Shown: in pieces, positions 57,242 through 64,000 of the stretch | Layout of the letters: each line of letters starts with the position of its first letter | Numbering within the stretch: position 1 is the first letter of the stretch | Assembly (NCBI RefSeq): GCF_007992115.1 | Contig: NZ_BJZQ01000003.1 | Coordinates: 124,001-188,000 of the forward strand | Source of the DNA: Aeromicrobium flavum | Lineage (GTDB): Bacteria > Actinomycetota > Actinomycetes > Propionibacteriales > Nocardioidaceae | Direction of reading: 5' to 3' | Length of the DNA stretch: 64,000 nt | The notes under the pieces: model-generated | Databases searched by the model: none | What the model saw: the letters and a program-made list of their open reading frames with translations, nothing else | What the model was told of the DNA's origin: nothing | Position numbers and translations under genes: made by a program

Positions 57242-58342
57242 TCAGCGGAGCCGCTCGTGGAGGTGGTGGTCGGTGACCGTGCCGTCGGCCAGCCGGGCGG
57301 TGCCGTGCTCGGTGCCGTAGTGCGCGAAGCCGAGGGACTCCGCGATGCGCCGGCTGCCGGTGTTGCCCTCGGCCGCCACGATCGCGAGGCGCCGGCGATC
57401 GAGTCCGTCCGGATCGAAGGCGTGGTCGACGACGGCTCGCGCGGCCTCGGTCATCACGCCCTGGCGTCGCGCGTCGGGGTGGGTCCAGTAGCCGATCTCG
57501 CCGACTCCGCCGGCGGGGTCGTCCAGCCCCATGACGTTGATCGTGCCGAGGAGGCGGTCGTCACCGTCGGCGATCGCCCAGGTCTCGTTGCGCCCGATCG
57601 CGGCCTTCCACCATGCGTCGTGGATGTACGCGAGGGCGTCCGCGGGGCCGTACGGCTCGGGCAGGTGCGACAGGAAGTGCCGGGTGCTGGGGTCGGTGCA
57701 CGCCTCGACGATGCGGGGCGCGTCGGCCGTGCGGAGGGGACGCAGCGTGAACCGGTCGGTGCGCAGGGTCGACTCGCGCCACGTCGTGCGGGGCACCGGG
57801 GCGTCACCGAACCGGATTGATCCGGTCCACCCGTCGAGGATCCGGCCGCGCTCCAGCAGCAGGTCGGGCTGGGTGCCGTGCAGACGGAACCCGCACGCGT
57901 GCGCGACGCGCAGGCTGCCCAGGTTGCCGACGTGGGCGTGCCACTGCACGGCCTCCTTGCCGGCCTCGACGAAGGCATGGTCGATCGCGAGCGCGACAGC
58001 GGCGGTCATGACCCCGTGGCCGCGGCAGTCGGGGTGCAGGCCGAAGCCGATGTCGGCCAGGACGCCCTTGCCGCGGACGTCGACGTTGCCCGCGTACCGG
58101 CCCTCGAACTCGATCGCCCAGCACATCGCCACGCCGTCGTTCCAGTTCTTCGGGACGACCTCGAGCGCGAACTGCTCGCTCATGCTGCGCGAGTGCGGCG
58201 TGGGCACGGCGGTCCAGCGGACGAACTCGGGGTCCTGCGCCATCTCCAGCGCGCGGTCGACGTCGGCCGGGGTGTGGGCGCGGAGCGTGACGACCCCGTC
58301 GCTGAGGACCGGGACGTTGAGCGGCCAGCCGGGGCCCGTCAC
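57242..58342 (-). CDS. Tandem GNAT acetyltransferase
   Basis: The 366-residue protein contains two GNAT domains. The first is at about 10-170 (VTLRAHTPADVDRALEM, with the acetyl-CoA loop DCRGHGVMTAAVAL), the second at about 185-360 (FTLRPLRTADAPRIVEA, with the loop DARRQGVMTEAARAV). Both resemble the RimJ/RimL group that modifies protein N-termini or small amines. The substrate is unknown. GTG 58342 overlaps the pheA stop (GTGA), so it is coupled to pheA, although a metabolic link is not obvious. Confidence 0.82.
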   Translation of the reverse strand: MTGPGWPLNVPVLSDGVVTLRAHTPADVDRALEMAQDPEFVRWTAVPTPHSRSMSEQFALEVVPKNWNDGVAMCWAIEFEGRYAGNVDVRGKGVLADIGFGLHPDCRGHGVMTAAVALAIDHAFVEAGKEAVQWHAHVGNLGSLRVAHACGFRLHGTQPDLLLERGRILDGWTGSIRFGDAPVPRTTWRESTLRTDRFTLRPLRTADAPRIVEACTDPSTRHFLSHLPEPYGPADALAYIHDAWWKAAIGRNETWAIADGDDRLLGTINVMGLDDPAGGVGEIGYWTHPDARRQGVMTEAARAVVDHAFDPDGLDRRRLAIVAAEGNTGSRRIAESLGFAHYGTEHGTARLADGTVTDHHLHERLR

Positions 58343-59178
58343 GTGTTCGTGGCCCGGAACGGGTCGGCGGGGTAGGCCCCCAGCACCTTGATCTCGGTGG
58401 TGAAGAACTGCAGCTCCTCCAAGGCGCGCGCCAGCCCGGGGTCGTCGGGGTGTCCGTCGACCTCGGCGAGGAACATCGTGGCCGCGAACTCGCCGCCGAC
58501 CATGTAGCTCTCGAGCTTGGTCATGTTGATGCCGTTGGTCGCGAAGCCGCCGAGGGCCTTGTAGAGGGCGGCGGGCAGGTTGCGGACGTTGAAGATGAAG
58601 GTCGTGACGACCGGGCCGTTGCCGGCGGGTGCGCGGCGGTCCTCGCGCGACAGCAGCACGAAGCGGGTCGTGTTGTGGGCCTCGTCCTCGAGGTCGGTCG
58701 CGAGGACCTCGAGACCGTAGATGCCCGCGGCCAGCGGGGGAGAGATCGCGGCGGCCGAGACGTCGTTCGCCTCGGCGATCTCGCGGGCGGCGCCGGCGGT
58801 GTCGCCCGAGACCAGCGGCGTCCACCCGTGCTCACGGATGATCCGGCGGCACTGGCCGAGGGCGTGCACGTGGCTGTGCACGGTCTTGATCGTGTCGAGC
58901 GTCGTGCCGGCCGTGCCCATGAGGGCGTACTTGATCGGCAGGAAGTGCTCGCCGACGATGTGCAGCCCGCTGGTGGGCAGGAAGTGGTGGATGTCGGCCA
59001 CCCGGCCGGCGAGCGAGTTGTCGATCGGGATCATCGCGAGGTCGCACTGCCCCGAGCTGACGGCCGCGAACGCGTCCTCGAACGATGCGCACGGCACCGC
59101 CTCGGCGTCGGGGTGGTGGAGGTCGATGACCAGGTGGGAGTTCGAGCCGGGCTCTCCCTGGTAGGCAATGCGCGTCAC
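58339..59178 (-). CDS. pheA: Prephenate dehydratase
   Basis: This 279-residue enzyme turns prephenate into phenylpyruvate in phenylalanine synthesis. The periplasmic-binding-like catalytic half starts RIAYQGEPGSNSHL and holds the catalytic NTTRFVLLSR (the TRF motif, near 175). The C-terminal ACT domain has NMTKLESYMVGG where most PheA proteins have the ESRP motif. This ESY form, with GEPG and RVADIHHFLPTSGLHIVGEHF, is the type frequent in alpha-proteobacteria. TACGCT six bases upstream fixes GTG 59178. The neighbouring leftward gene's stop overlaps this start. Confidence 0.93.
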   Translation of the reverse strand: MTRIAYQGEPGSNSHLVIDLHHPDAEAVPCASFEDAFAAVSSGQCDLAMIPIDNSLAGRVADIHHFLPTSGLHIVGEHFLPIKYALMGTAGTTLDTIKTVHSHVHALGQCRRIIREHGWTPLVSGDTAGAAREIAEANDVSAAAISPPLAAGIYGLEVLATDLEDEAHNTTRFVLLSREDRRAPAGNGPVVTTFIFNVRNLPAALYKALGGFATNGINMTKLESYMVGGEFAATMFLAEVDGHPDDPGLARALEELQFFTTEIKVLGAYPADPFRATNT

Positions 59179-60161
59179 CGGCCCAGCGTACGGCCGCCGC
59201 TCGCCGGGTCCGACCCGGTGGGGACGGATCTTTCGACCTTTGGCCCACCTCGGGCCCGGATCTTGGGTCGGTTCGGCCCATATGTGGGCTGAACCGACCC
59301 AAGATCGACGCGGTGCAGTCCTGCCGCGCGCCGCAGTTGATCGATGACGACCTGCCGCTCGTGGCGAATCGCGAAGGAGGAGAACGCGAGGGTGCGTCGG
59401 CCGTCGATGACGATCTCGTTGGCCCGGTGCAGGTCGTCGCTCCACTGTTGGACCGAGAGGTGGGGAATGCCGTGGATCTCGATGGCCAGGTTGAGCTGGG
59501 GCAGCCACACGTCGAGGTAGTACCGCCCCTCCGGGCCTCGCATCGGCGCCTGCCGCTCAGGGGCCGGCAAGCCGGCCAGGACCCGGATCTCGTCGAAGTC
59601 GCGTTCGGGCAGTGACTGGATCCCGCCGTGCGCGTCGACGATCGACTGGATGATCACCGCGCGATACCTGCAGGGCCCCCGCCGGCTCAGGGCGTCGCGC
59701 ATCCGGCGCAGGACCGTCAGGCGCTGCTGAAACGCCGCCAGGACCAGAAGTCGCGCGCGCGATTTCGACTCCGACCAGCTCGCCGCGTCGACGATGCTGC
59801 GCTCGAGCGTGGTGACGCGTGGCTCGCGATCCATGACGTCACGGGAGTCGAGCATCGTGCTCCAGTGGAAGACCGCGTCCAGGTCCGGTGCTTTCGACCC
59901 CGCCGGGAGGACGACGTGGACGCGGTCAGGCGGGAAGTCGGTGAAGCCGAGCCGGCGCGCCGCGGTGAGCCCGCCCAACGCCGATCCCGCCGGGCTTGCG
60001 GCCAGGACCACGCGCTCGAGTTGGTCCTGCGTCAGCGGCCCGTTGTGCGTGACGATGACGCCGCGGGCGGGTCGTCGCCACGTCCCGGCGCGGAGGTGGC
60101 GTCGGACGGTCGCGCGGTCGAACCTCGCGATGGCTTGGGCAGTGGTGAGGACGTCGGGCAT
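59175..60161 (-). CDS. AbiEi-like/DUF559 protein, read through a palindrome
   Basis: The 328-residue product has an N-terminal winged-helix part (MPDVLTTAQAIARFD, 1-50), a middle AbiEi-like region (about 60-150) and a DUF559-type nuclease-like core (YYLDVWLPQLNLAIEIHG, near 212-229, with the Asp and Glu-x-His in nuclease positions). The natural end of this family is near residue 285; the frame instead continues through a 48-base palindrome and stops at 59175, overlapping pheA. The gene is bounded by perfect 27-base inverted repeats. It may be a toxin-antitoxin-related regulator; activity is unproven. Confidence 0.7.
   Translation of the reverse strand: MPDVLTTAQAIARFDRATVRRHLRAGTWRRPARGVIVTHNGPLTQDQLERVVLAASPAGSALGGLTAARRLGFTDFPPDRVHVVLPAGSKAPDLDAVFHWSTMLDSRDVMDREPRVTTLERSIVDAASWSESKSRARLLVLAAFQQRLTVLRRMRDALSRRGPCRYRAVIIQSIVDAHGGIQSLPERDFDEIRVLAGLPAPERQAPMRGPEGRYYLDVWLPQLNLAIEIHGIPHLSVQQWSDDLHRANEIVIDGRRTLAFSSFAIRHERQVVIDQLRRAAGLHRVDLGSVQPTYGPNRPKIRARGGPKVERSVPTGSDPASGGRTLGR
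59179..59190 (-). promoter_or_regulatory. Leaderless -10 element of pheA
   Basis: Minus-strand TACGCT (59190-59185) precedes GTG 59178 by six bases. It lies inside the frame of the AbiEi/DUF559 gene. Confidence 0.6.
59222..59248. repeat. 27-base inverted repeat, left copy
   Basis: This 27-base sequence (starting GGACGGATCTTTCGACC) recurs as its exact reverse complement at 60232-60258. The pair encloses the AbiEi/DUF559 gene. Confidence 0.9.
59259..59306. repeat. 48-base palindrome at the end of the AbiEi/DUF559 gene
   Basis: Twenty-two-base arms (59259-59280 and 59285-59306, starting GATCTTGGGTCGG) differ at one base and enclose a TATG loop. It lies just inside the left 27-base repeat and is translated as the C-terminal extension of the leftward gene. 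Confidence 0.88.
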
Positions 60162-60231
60162 GGACCGACACTCGGCTGCGCCGCCGCCGCTGGCCATGGC
60201 TCAGGTCAGGCTGTGGATGAGGGAGGTCGAC

Positions 60232-60258
60232 GTGGGCCAAAGGTCGAAAGATCCGTCC
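60232..60258. repeat. 27-base inverted repeat, right copy
   Basis: Exact reverse complement of 59222-59248. It lies between the start of the AbiEi/DUF559 gene and the stop of the galactokinase-like gene at 60262. Confidence 0.9.
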
Positions 60259-60261
60259 TCG

Positions 60262-61350
60262 TCAGGGGAGGCGGGCGGCGGCGGGGGAGGAGTGGACGGT
60301 GAAGACGTCCGGGGCGGCCCAGGAGCGGGCGGCGAAGGCGGCCTCGACGCGGGCGCGGAGGTGGTCGACGCGCTTGGGGGGGAGGAGGGCGATCGCGCTG
60401 CCGCCGAAGCCGCCGCCGGTCATGCGGGCGCCGAGGGCGTCGGAGGCGAGGGCCGCCTCGACGGCGACGTCGAGCTCCTCGCAGGAGACGGCGAAGTCGT
60501 CGCGCAGCGAGGCGTGCGAGGAGGTCAGCATGGCGCCGAACGCCGTCCAGTCGCGGCGGCGCAGCGCGGTGACGGCGCCGCGGACGCGGGTGGACTCGGT
60601 CAGCACGTGCCGGGCCCGGGCCTTGGCCGTCTCGTCCGTCAGCGACAGCAGGCCGTCGAGCCCGATCGCGGCCAGCCGCTCGAGGCCCAGCTCGGACGCG
60701 ATCTCCGCGCACTCGCGTCGCCGCTCGGCGTACTCGCCGGCCGCCAGCTCGTGGTGCACGCCGGTGTCGATGACGGCCAGGACGAGTCCGTCGTCGCCCC
60801 AGTCGGCCGGCACGGGCTCGGCCGCGGGCGGGTCGGACCCGAAGTCGAGGTGCACGGCATGGCCGGCCTCGGCGAACAGCACGGCGTACTGGTCCATGAG
60901 GCCGGTCGGGGCGCCGACGAAGTCGTTCTCGGCGCGCTGCGCGATCCGGGCCAGCTCCTCGCGCGAGCGGCTCGCGCCGGCGAGGTCGTCCAGGGCGAGG
61001 GCGACGCCGCAGGTCAGCGCCGCTGACGAGGACAGGCCCGCGCCCACGGGCAGCGTGGACTCCAGCACGAGGTCGGCACCGGTCACGGCGACGCCTGCGT
61101 CCCGCAGCGCCCAGACGACGCCGGCGGCGTACGCGGACCAGTCCGAGAGGTCTCCGGGAGCGACGTCGACGGCGAAGGAGGCACGCTCGCCGCGGCTCCA
61201 GACGTTGACCGTCCCGTCCGTGCGGAGGCGGGCCTTGACCAGCAGGGAGCGGTCGATCGCGATGGGCAGCGTGGCCCCGCCGTTGTGGTCGAGGTGCTCG
61301 CCGATCAGGTTGACCCGGCCGGGAACCCGCCACCGGCGCACGTCGTCCAC
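60262..61350 (-). CDS. galK: Galactokinase-like GHMP kinase
   Basis: The 362-residue protein is a sugar kinase of the GHMP group. [15 protein letters not shown] (near residue 11) is the galactokinase signature, here with Leu and His in place of the usual Thr and Tyr (HTDY). The ATP loop [14 protein letters not shown] is near 98 and [11 protein letters not shown] near 318. GTG 61350 is selected because TAGGGT lies seven bases upstream (61363-61358); GTG 61359 is an alternative. No other galactose genes are nearby. The signature change leaves room for another sugar. Confidence 0.8.
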   Translation of the reverse strand: MDDVRRWRVPGRVNLIGEHLDHNGGATLPIAIDRSLLVKARLRTDGTVNVWSRGERASFAVDVAPGDLSDWSAYAAGVVWALRDAGVAVTGADLVLESTLPVGAGLSSSAALTCGVALALDDLAGASRSREELARIAQRAENDFVGAPTGLMDQYAVLFAEAGHAVHLDFGSDPPAAEPVPADWGDDGLVLAVIDTGVHHELAAGEYAERRRECAEIASELGLERLAAIGLDGLLSLTDETAKARARHVLTESTRVRGAVTALRRRDWTAFGAMLTSSHASLRDDFAVSCEELDVAVEAALASDALGARMTGGGFGGSAIALLPPKRVDHLRARVEAAFAARSWAAPDVFTVHSSPAAARLP

Positions 61351-61363
61351 GCGCTTCACCCTA
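61351..61363 (-). promoter_or_regulatory. Leaderless -10 element of the galactokinase-like gene
   Basis: Minus-strand TAGGGT (61363-61358) precedes GTG 61350 by seven bases and argues against the longer start at 61359. Confidence 0.5.
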
Positions 61364-61412
61364 CTCACAGGCGTCTCCCGCCCCCACGGTGGCGGCTGGC
61401 ACAATCGTCCCC

Positions 61413-62432
61413 ATGTCACGCCTCCCCCGAGCGTTGTCCGGCGCCCAGCCGACGGCCGATTCGTACCACCTCGGCAACTACATCGGCGCGTTCATGAACT
61501 GGGTGACGCTGCAGGACGACTTCGAGGCGTTCTACTTCATCCCCGACATGCACGCGATCACCGTCGACTACGACCCGGCGATGCTGGCGCAGCGCACGTA
61601 CGTGGCCGCCGCGCAGATGATCGCCGCGGGCGTCGACCCCGAGCGCAGCGCCCTGTTCGTGCAGAGCCACGTGCCCGAGCACGCCCAGCTGGCGTGGATC
61701 CTCAACGGCGTCACGGGCTTCGGCGAGGCCAGCCGCATGACCCAGTTCAAGGACAAGAGCGCCAAGTCCGGCACCGAGTTCGCCAGCGTCGGCCTCTTCA
61801 CCTACCCGATCCTCATGGCGGCCGACATCCTCGTCTACCAGGCCGACAAGGTCCCGGTCGGCGAGGACCAGCGCCAGCACGTCGAGCTCACCCGCAATCT
61901 CGCGCAGCGGTTCAACCACCGCTTCGGTGAGACCTTCACCGTCCCCGAGGCGCACATCGTCAAGGAGACCGCGAAGATCTACGACCTGCAGGAGCCCACC
62001 AACAAGATGAGCGGGTCGAACCCGGTGCACACCGGCGTCATTGACCTCACGGACACGCCGAAGCAGGCCGCGAAGAAGATCAAGTCGGCCGTCACCGACT
62101 CCGAGACCGAGATCCGGTTCGACCCGAAGGCCAAGCCGGGCGTGTCGAACCTGCTGACGATCTACTCGGTGCTCACCGGTCGCACGATCGACGACATCGT
62201 CGTCGAGTACGCGGGCAAGCAGTACGGCCACCTGAAGGTCGACCTCGCCGAGATCGTCGGCCAGCTCGTGGGCGACTTCGGCGCCCGCACGCGCGAGCTG
62301 CTGGAGGACAGGGGCGAGCTCGACCGCATCCTGGCCGCGGGCGCGTCCCGGGCCCGCGAGGTCGCCTCGCCCACGCTCGACCTCGTCTACGAGCGCTCGG
62401 GCTTCGCCCAGCCGCTGGGCGGTCGTCCGTGA
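61413..62432 (+). CDS. trpS: Tryptophanyl-tRNA synthetase
   Basis: This 339-residue class I synthetase charges tRNA-Trp. The HIGH-type motif appears as YHLGN near residue 18, and the KMSKS-type loop as NKMSGS near 199, with Gly in place of the second Lys. [17 protein letters not shown] and the [25 protein letters not shown] stretch (near 130) are characteristic TrpS sequence. ATG 61413 gives the conserved N-terminus; no ribosome site is evident. A 2H phosphoesterase gene overlaps its stop. Confidence 0.95.
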   Translation: MSRLPRALSGAQPTADSYHLGNYIGAFMNWVTLQDDFEAFYFIPDMHAITVDYDPAMLAQRTYVAAAQMIAAGVDPERSALFVQSHVPEHAQLAWILNGVTGFGEASRMTQFKDKSAKSGTEFASVGLFTYPILMAADILVYQADKVPVGEDQRQHVELTRNLAQRFNHRFGETFTVPEAHIVKETAKIYDLQEPTNKMSGSNPVHTGVIDLTDTPKQAAKKIKSAVTDSETEIRFDPKAKPGVSNLLTIYSVLTGRTIDDIVVEYAGKQYGHLKVDLAEIVGQLVGDFGARTRELLEDRGELDRILAAGASRAREVASPTLDLVYERSGFAQPLGGRP

Positions 62433-62941
62433 CCGTCACCGTCGGCGTCTCGATCGCCATCCCGGAGCCGTTCGGCGAGGCGCTGCGCGAGAAGCGGCGC
62501 TCGTTCGGCGACATGATGGCCGACCGCATCCCCAGCCACATCACGCTCGCGCCGCCGCTGGTGGTGGAGGAGTCGGGGATCGATGCGATCGGTGCCGACC
62601 TGGGTGAGCTCGCCGCGGGCTTCTCGCCGTTCACCGTCAGCCTGCTGGGCACGGGCACGTTCCGCCCGATCAGTCCGGTGGTGTTCGTCGCGGTCAGCGA
62701 GGGCATCGCCCAGATCGAGATCCTCGCCCAGGGGGTCCGGGGGGCCATCGGCGCGCCCGACCCGGAGTTCCCGTTCCACCCGCACGTCACGATCGCGCAC
62801 AACGTCGACGACGCCTCGCTCGACCGCGCGCTGGAGGAGCTGATCGACTTCCGCTGCTCCTTCGAGGTCGACGCGATCCACCTCTACGTCGACGACGCCG
62901 ACCGCGGCTGGGTGCCCACCGCGTCCTTCCCGCTGGGCTGA
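62429..62941 (+). CDS. 2'-5' RNA ligase/2H phosphoesterase family protein
   Basis: The 170-residue protein has two HxT motifs, HITLAPPL near residue 37 and HVTIAHNV near 119, the hallmarks of 2H phosphoesterases, which act on cyclic phosphodiesters or ligate RNA. Length is typical. The GTG start overlaps the trpS stop (GTGA), so it is coupled to trpS. The link to a tRNA synthetase suggests tRNA processing, but that is inference. It is convergent with the LysR gene, only one base apart. Confidence 0.85.
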   Translation: MTVTVGVSIAIPEPFGEALREKRRSFGDMMADRIPSHITLAPPLVVEESGIDAIGADLGELAAGFSPFTVSLLGTGTFRPISPVVFVAVSEGIAQIEILAQGVRGAIGAPDPEFPFHPHVTIAHNVDDASLDRALEELIDFRCSFEVDAIHLYVDDADRGWVPTASFPLG

Positions 62942-62942
62942 G

Positions 62943-63821
62943 TCAGCCCTCGAGGGCCTCGACCAGCACGGCGCGGAACGCCCGAGCGGCCAGCGGCAGC
63001 GTGTCGAGCGGCCGGTGCGCGACGGCGATGCTGCGCGACAGCGGCGGGTTCTCGAGGCGCGTGCGGCGCAGGCCGGTGCGGGTGCCCATGACGATGTCGG
63101 GGACGACGGCATGGCCCAGGCCCGACTCGACGAACCGCAGCACCGAGCCCATCTCGCCGCCCTCGACCGACAGCCGGGGCTCGAACCCGGCGGCGTGGCA
63201 GGCGCGGAACGTGACGTCGCGCAGGTCGTACCCCTCGCGGAACATGACCAGCGGCAGGTCCTCGAGTTCGGCCACGTCCATCTGGTCGGGCATGTCGGCC
63301 TCGGCGGGGCTGGCCAGCACGAGGCGCTCGGTGTAGACGACCGCGGTCTCCAGGTCGGGGATCTGCGAGGCCAGCGGCACGATCAGCAGGGCGAGGTCGA
63401 TCCGCCCCGTCGAGAGCTCGGCGGTGAGGTCGCGCGACCCCGCCTCGTGCACCTCGAGGTCGATCGCCGGGTGCTCGGCGCGGAACTGCCGCAGCACCGG
63501 CGCGAGCAGGCCCTCGACCATCGACGGGGTGGCGCCCATCCGCACCCGCCCGCGCTGCAGCGAGGCGACCTCGTGCACCGACCGGGTGGCGTTCTCGGCC
63601 TCGATCAGGATGCGCTGGGCGTGGGGGAGGAGGGCCTCGCCGGCGCTGGTCAGCTCGACCCCGGCCCGGGCCCTCACGAGCAGCCGGGTGCCGAGCGAGT
63701 TCTCCAGGGCGAGGATCTGCTTGGACAGTGTGGGCTGCGAGACGCCGAGCGAATCGGCGGCTCGCGTGAAGCTCTTCTCGTCGGCGACGGCCACGAAGTA
63801 GGCCAGGTGGCGCAGTTGCAC
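62943..63821 (-). CDS. LysR-family transcriptional regulator
   Basis: The 292-residue protein has the LysR helix-turn-helix (1-60, MQLRHLAYFVAVADEKSFTRAADSLGVSQPTLSKQI) and an effector domain of the periplasmic-binding type to the end. The coinducer is unknown. TATGAT lies six bases before GTG 63821. An operator-like ATAG-N7-CTAT overlaps that -10, so it probably controls itself and the divergent sdhC. LysR genes beside sdh are frequent in actinobacteria. Confidence 0.88.
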   Translation of the reverse strand: MQLRHLAYFVAVADEKSFTRAADSLGVSQPTLSKQILALENSLGTRLLVRARAGVELTSAGEALLPHAQRILIEAENATRSVHEVASLQRGRVRMGATPSMVEGLLAPVLRQFRAEHPAIDLEVHEAGSRDLTAELSTGRIDLALLIVPLASQIPDLETAVVYTERLVLASPAEADMPDQMDVAELEDLPLVMFREGYDLRDVTFRACHAAGFEPRLSVEGGEMGSVLRFVESGLGHAVVPDIVMGTRTGLRRTRLENPPLSRSIAVAHRPLDTLPLAARAFRAVLVEALEG

Positions 63822-63847
63822 CGACCCATCATAGCCGTCGTCTATGA
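63822..63847. promoter_or_regulatory. LysR promoter with overlapping TCATAG-N7-CTATGA operator
   Basis: On the minus strand TATGAT (63833-63828) precedes GTG 63821 by six bases. The palindrome TCATAG (63829-63834) and CTATGA (63842-63847), seven bases apart, contains the T-N11-A LysR box and overlaps the -10. The layout suits autorepression and control of the divergent sdhC promoter 40-50 bases away. Confidence 0.7.
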
Positions 63848-63890
63848 ATGTCGGCCTTACTTCGACTTCGCGTGAATCGTCGAACGGGCC

Positions 63891-63902
63891 TAACCTGTCG
63901 CC
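63891..63902 (+). promoter_or_regulatory. Leaderless -10 element of sdhC
   Basis: TAACCT (63891-63896) precedes GTG 63903 by six bases. Confidence 0.6.
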
Positions 63903-64000
63903 GTGGCCACTTCCCAGATGACGCGCCTGCCCGCACAGCGGAGCACGGTCGCGCTGAAGTTTCTGATGGCGGTGACCGGCCTGATCATGGTCGGGTACCT
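63903..64000 (+). CDS. sdhC: Succinate dehydrogenase cytochrome b subunit, N-terminal part
   Basis: Thirty-two codons are visible before the window ends. The product starts with a short basic tail and STVALKFLMAVTGLIMVGYL, the first membrane helix of the actinobacterial succinate dehydrogenase/fumarate reductase cytochrome b558 subunit. The identification rests on that short stretch and on the divergent LysR gene, so it is probable rather than certain. The sdhAB genes would be expected just past the edge. Confidence 0.65.
   Translation, partial: MATSQMTRLPAQRSTVALKFLMAVTGLIMVGY

Noticed and set aside
59175..60258. An insertion sequence
   Set aside because: The inverted repeats look like transposon ends, but the enclosed gene has no transposase motif and no flanking duplication is visible.

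Overview
This is a GC-rich stretch of chromosome with densely packed genes, frequent GTG starts, four-base start/stop overlaps and many apparently leaderless genes. Gene content points to an actinobacterium: a PerM-type membrane protein next to purN-purH, a DUF3017 protein next to folD, an IdeR repressor with every metal ligand conserved, PspC-linked two-component genes, and a monomeric NADP isocitrate dehydrogenase. The overall content fits Nocardioidaceae, for example Aeromicrobium or a relative. That assignment is inference; there is no rRNA gene here to test it. No insertion sequence, prophage, CRISPR array or rRNA operon was seen, and no gene-free stretch exceeds about 300 bases.

Layout. 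1-5.8 kb: an MFS exporter, then a leftward group of envelope genes (a DUF6270 protein, two alpha/beta-hydrolase-like proteins and a WecB epimerase). 6-12.1 kb: a hot-dog-fold protein and photolyase (leftward), then ideR, a small membrane protein, a luciferase-like oxidoreductase and a CPA1 antiporter (rightward). 12.4-18.6 kb: a NarL-type two-component pair, a membrane protein, tRNA-Arg(CCT), an NAD-dependent epimerase with a tiny overlapping gene, mscL, a SAF-domain protein and an FmdB zinc ribbon. 18.7-24.5 kb: two CorC/CNNM proteins, guaA, an unknown anchored protein and mdh. 24.6-33.8 kb: DUF3017-folD, a TetR regulator, perM-purN-purH, a sigma-like/transmembrane/ectodomain chimera and sucCD. 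34-41 kb: an M23 peptidase, pcrA, a membrane protein fused to a DUF4185 domain and an alanine-dehydrogenase-family enzyme. 41.1-44.9 kb: a PspC/LiaF-like envelope-stress module. 45-53.3 kb: glycerophosphodiesterase, a gamma-glutamyltransferase homologue, a reductase, an MFS exporter and the sulfate ABC operon. 53.5-64 kb: icd, a DHA2 exporter, a double GNAT, pheA, an AbiEi/DUF559 gene set between inverted repeats, a galactokinase-like gene, trpS, a 2H phosphoesterase, a LysR regulator and the start of sdhC.

How the genes fit together. TCA enzymes are scattered as separate transcription units (mdh, sucCD, icd, sdhC). Purine synthesis (purN, purH, guaA) and one-carbon supply (folD) lie near one another. 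Two-component systems, the PspC module, mscL and the M23 peptidase serve the envelope. IdeR and the LysR protein are the clearest regulators, and the LysR protein has a good operator between itself and sdhC.

The observations most worth following are: an AbiEi/DUF559 gene enclosed by perfect 27-base inverted repeats whose frame runs through a long palindrome; several other long intergenic palindromes; the sigma-like/ectodomain chimera; the DUF4185 fusion; and the pervasive TANNNT-N6-start leaderless promoters, which fix many start codons.
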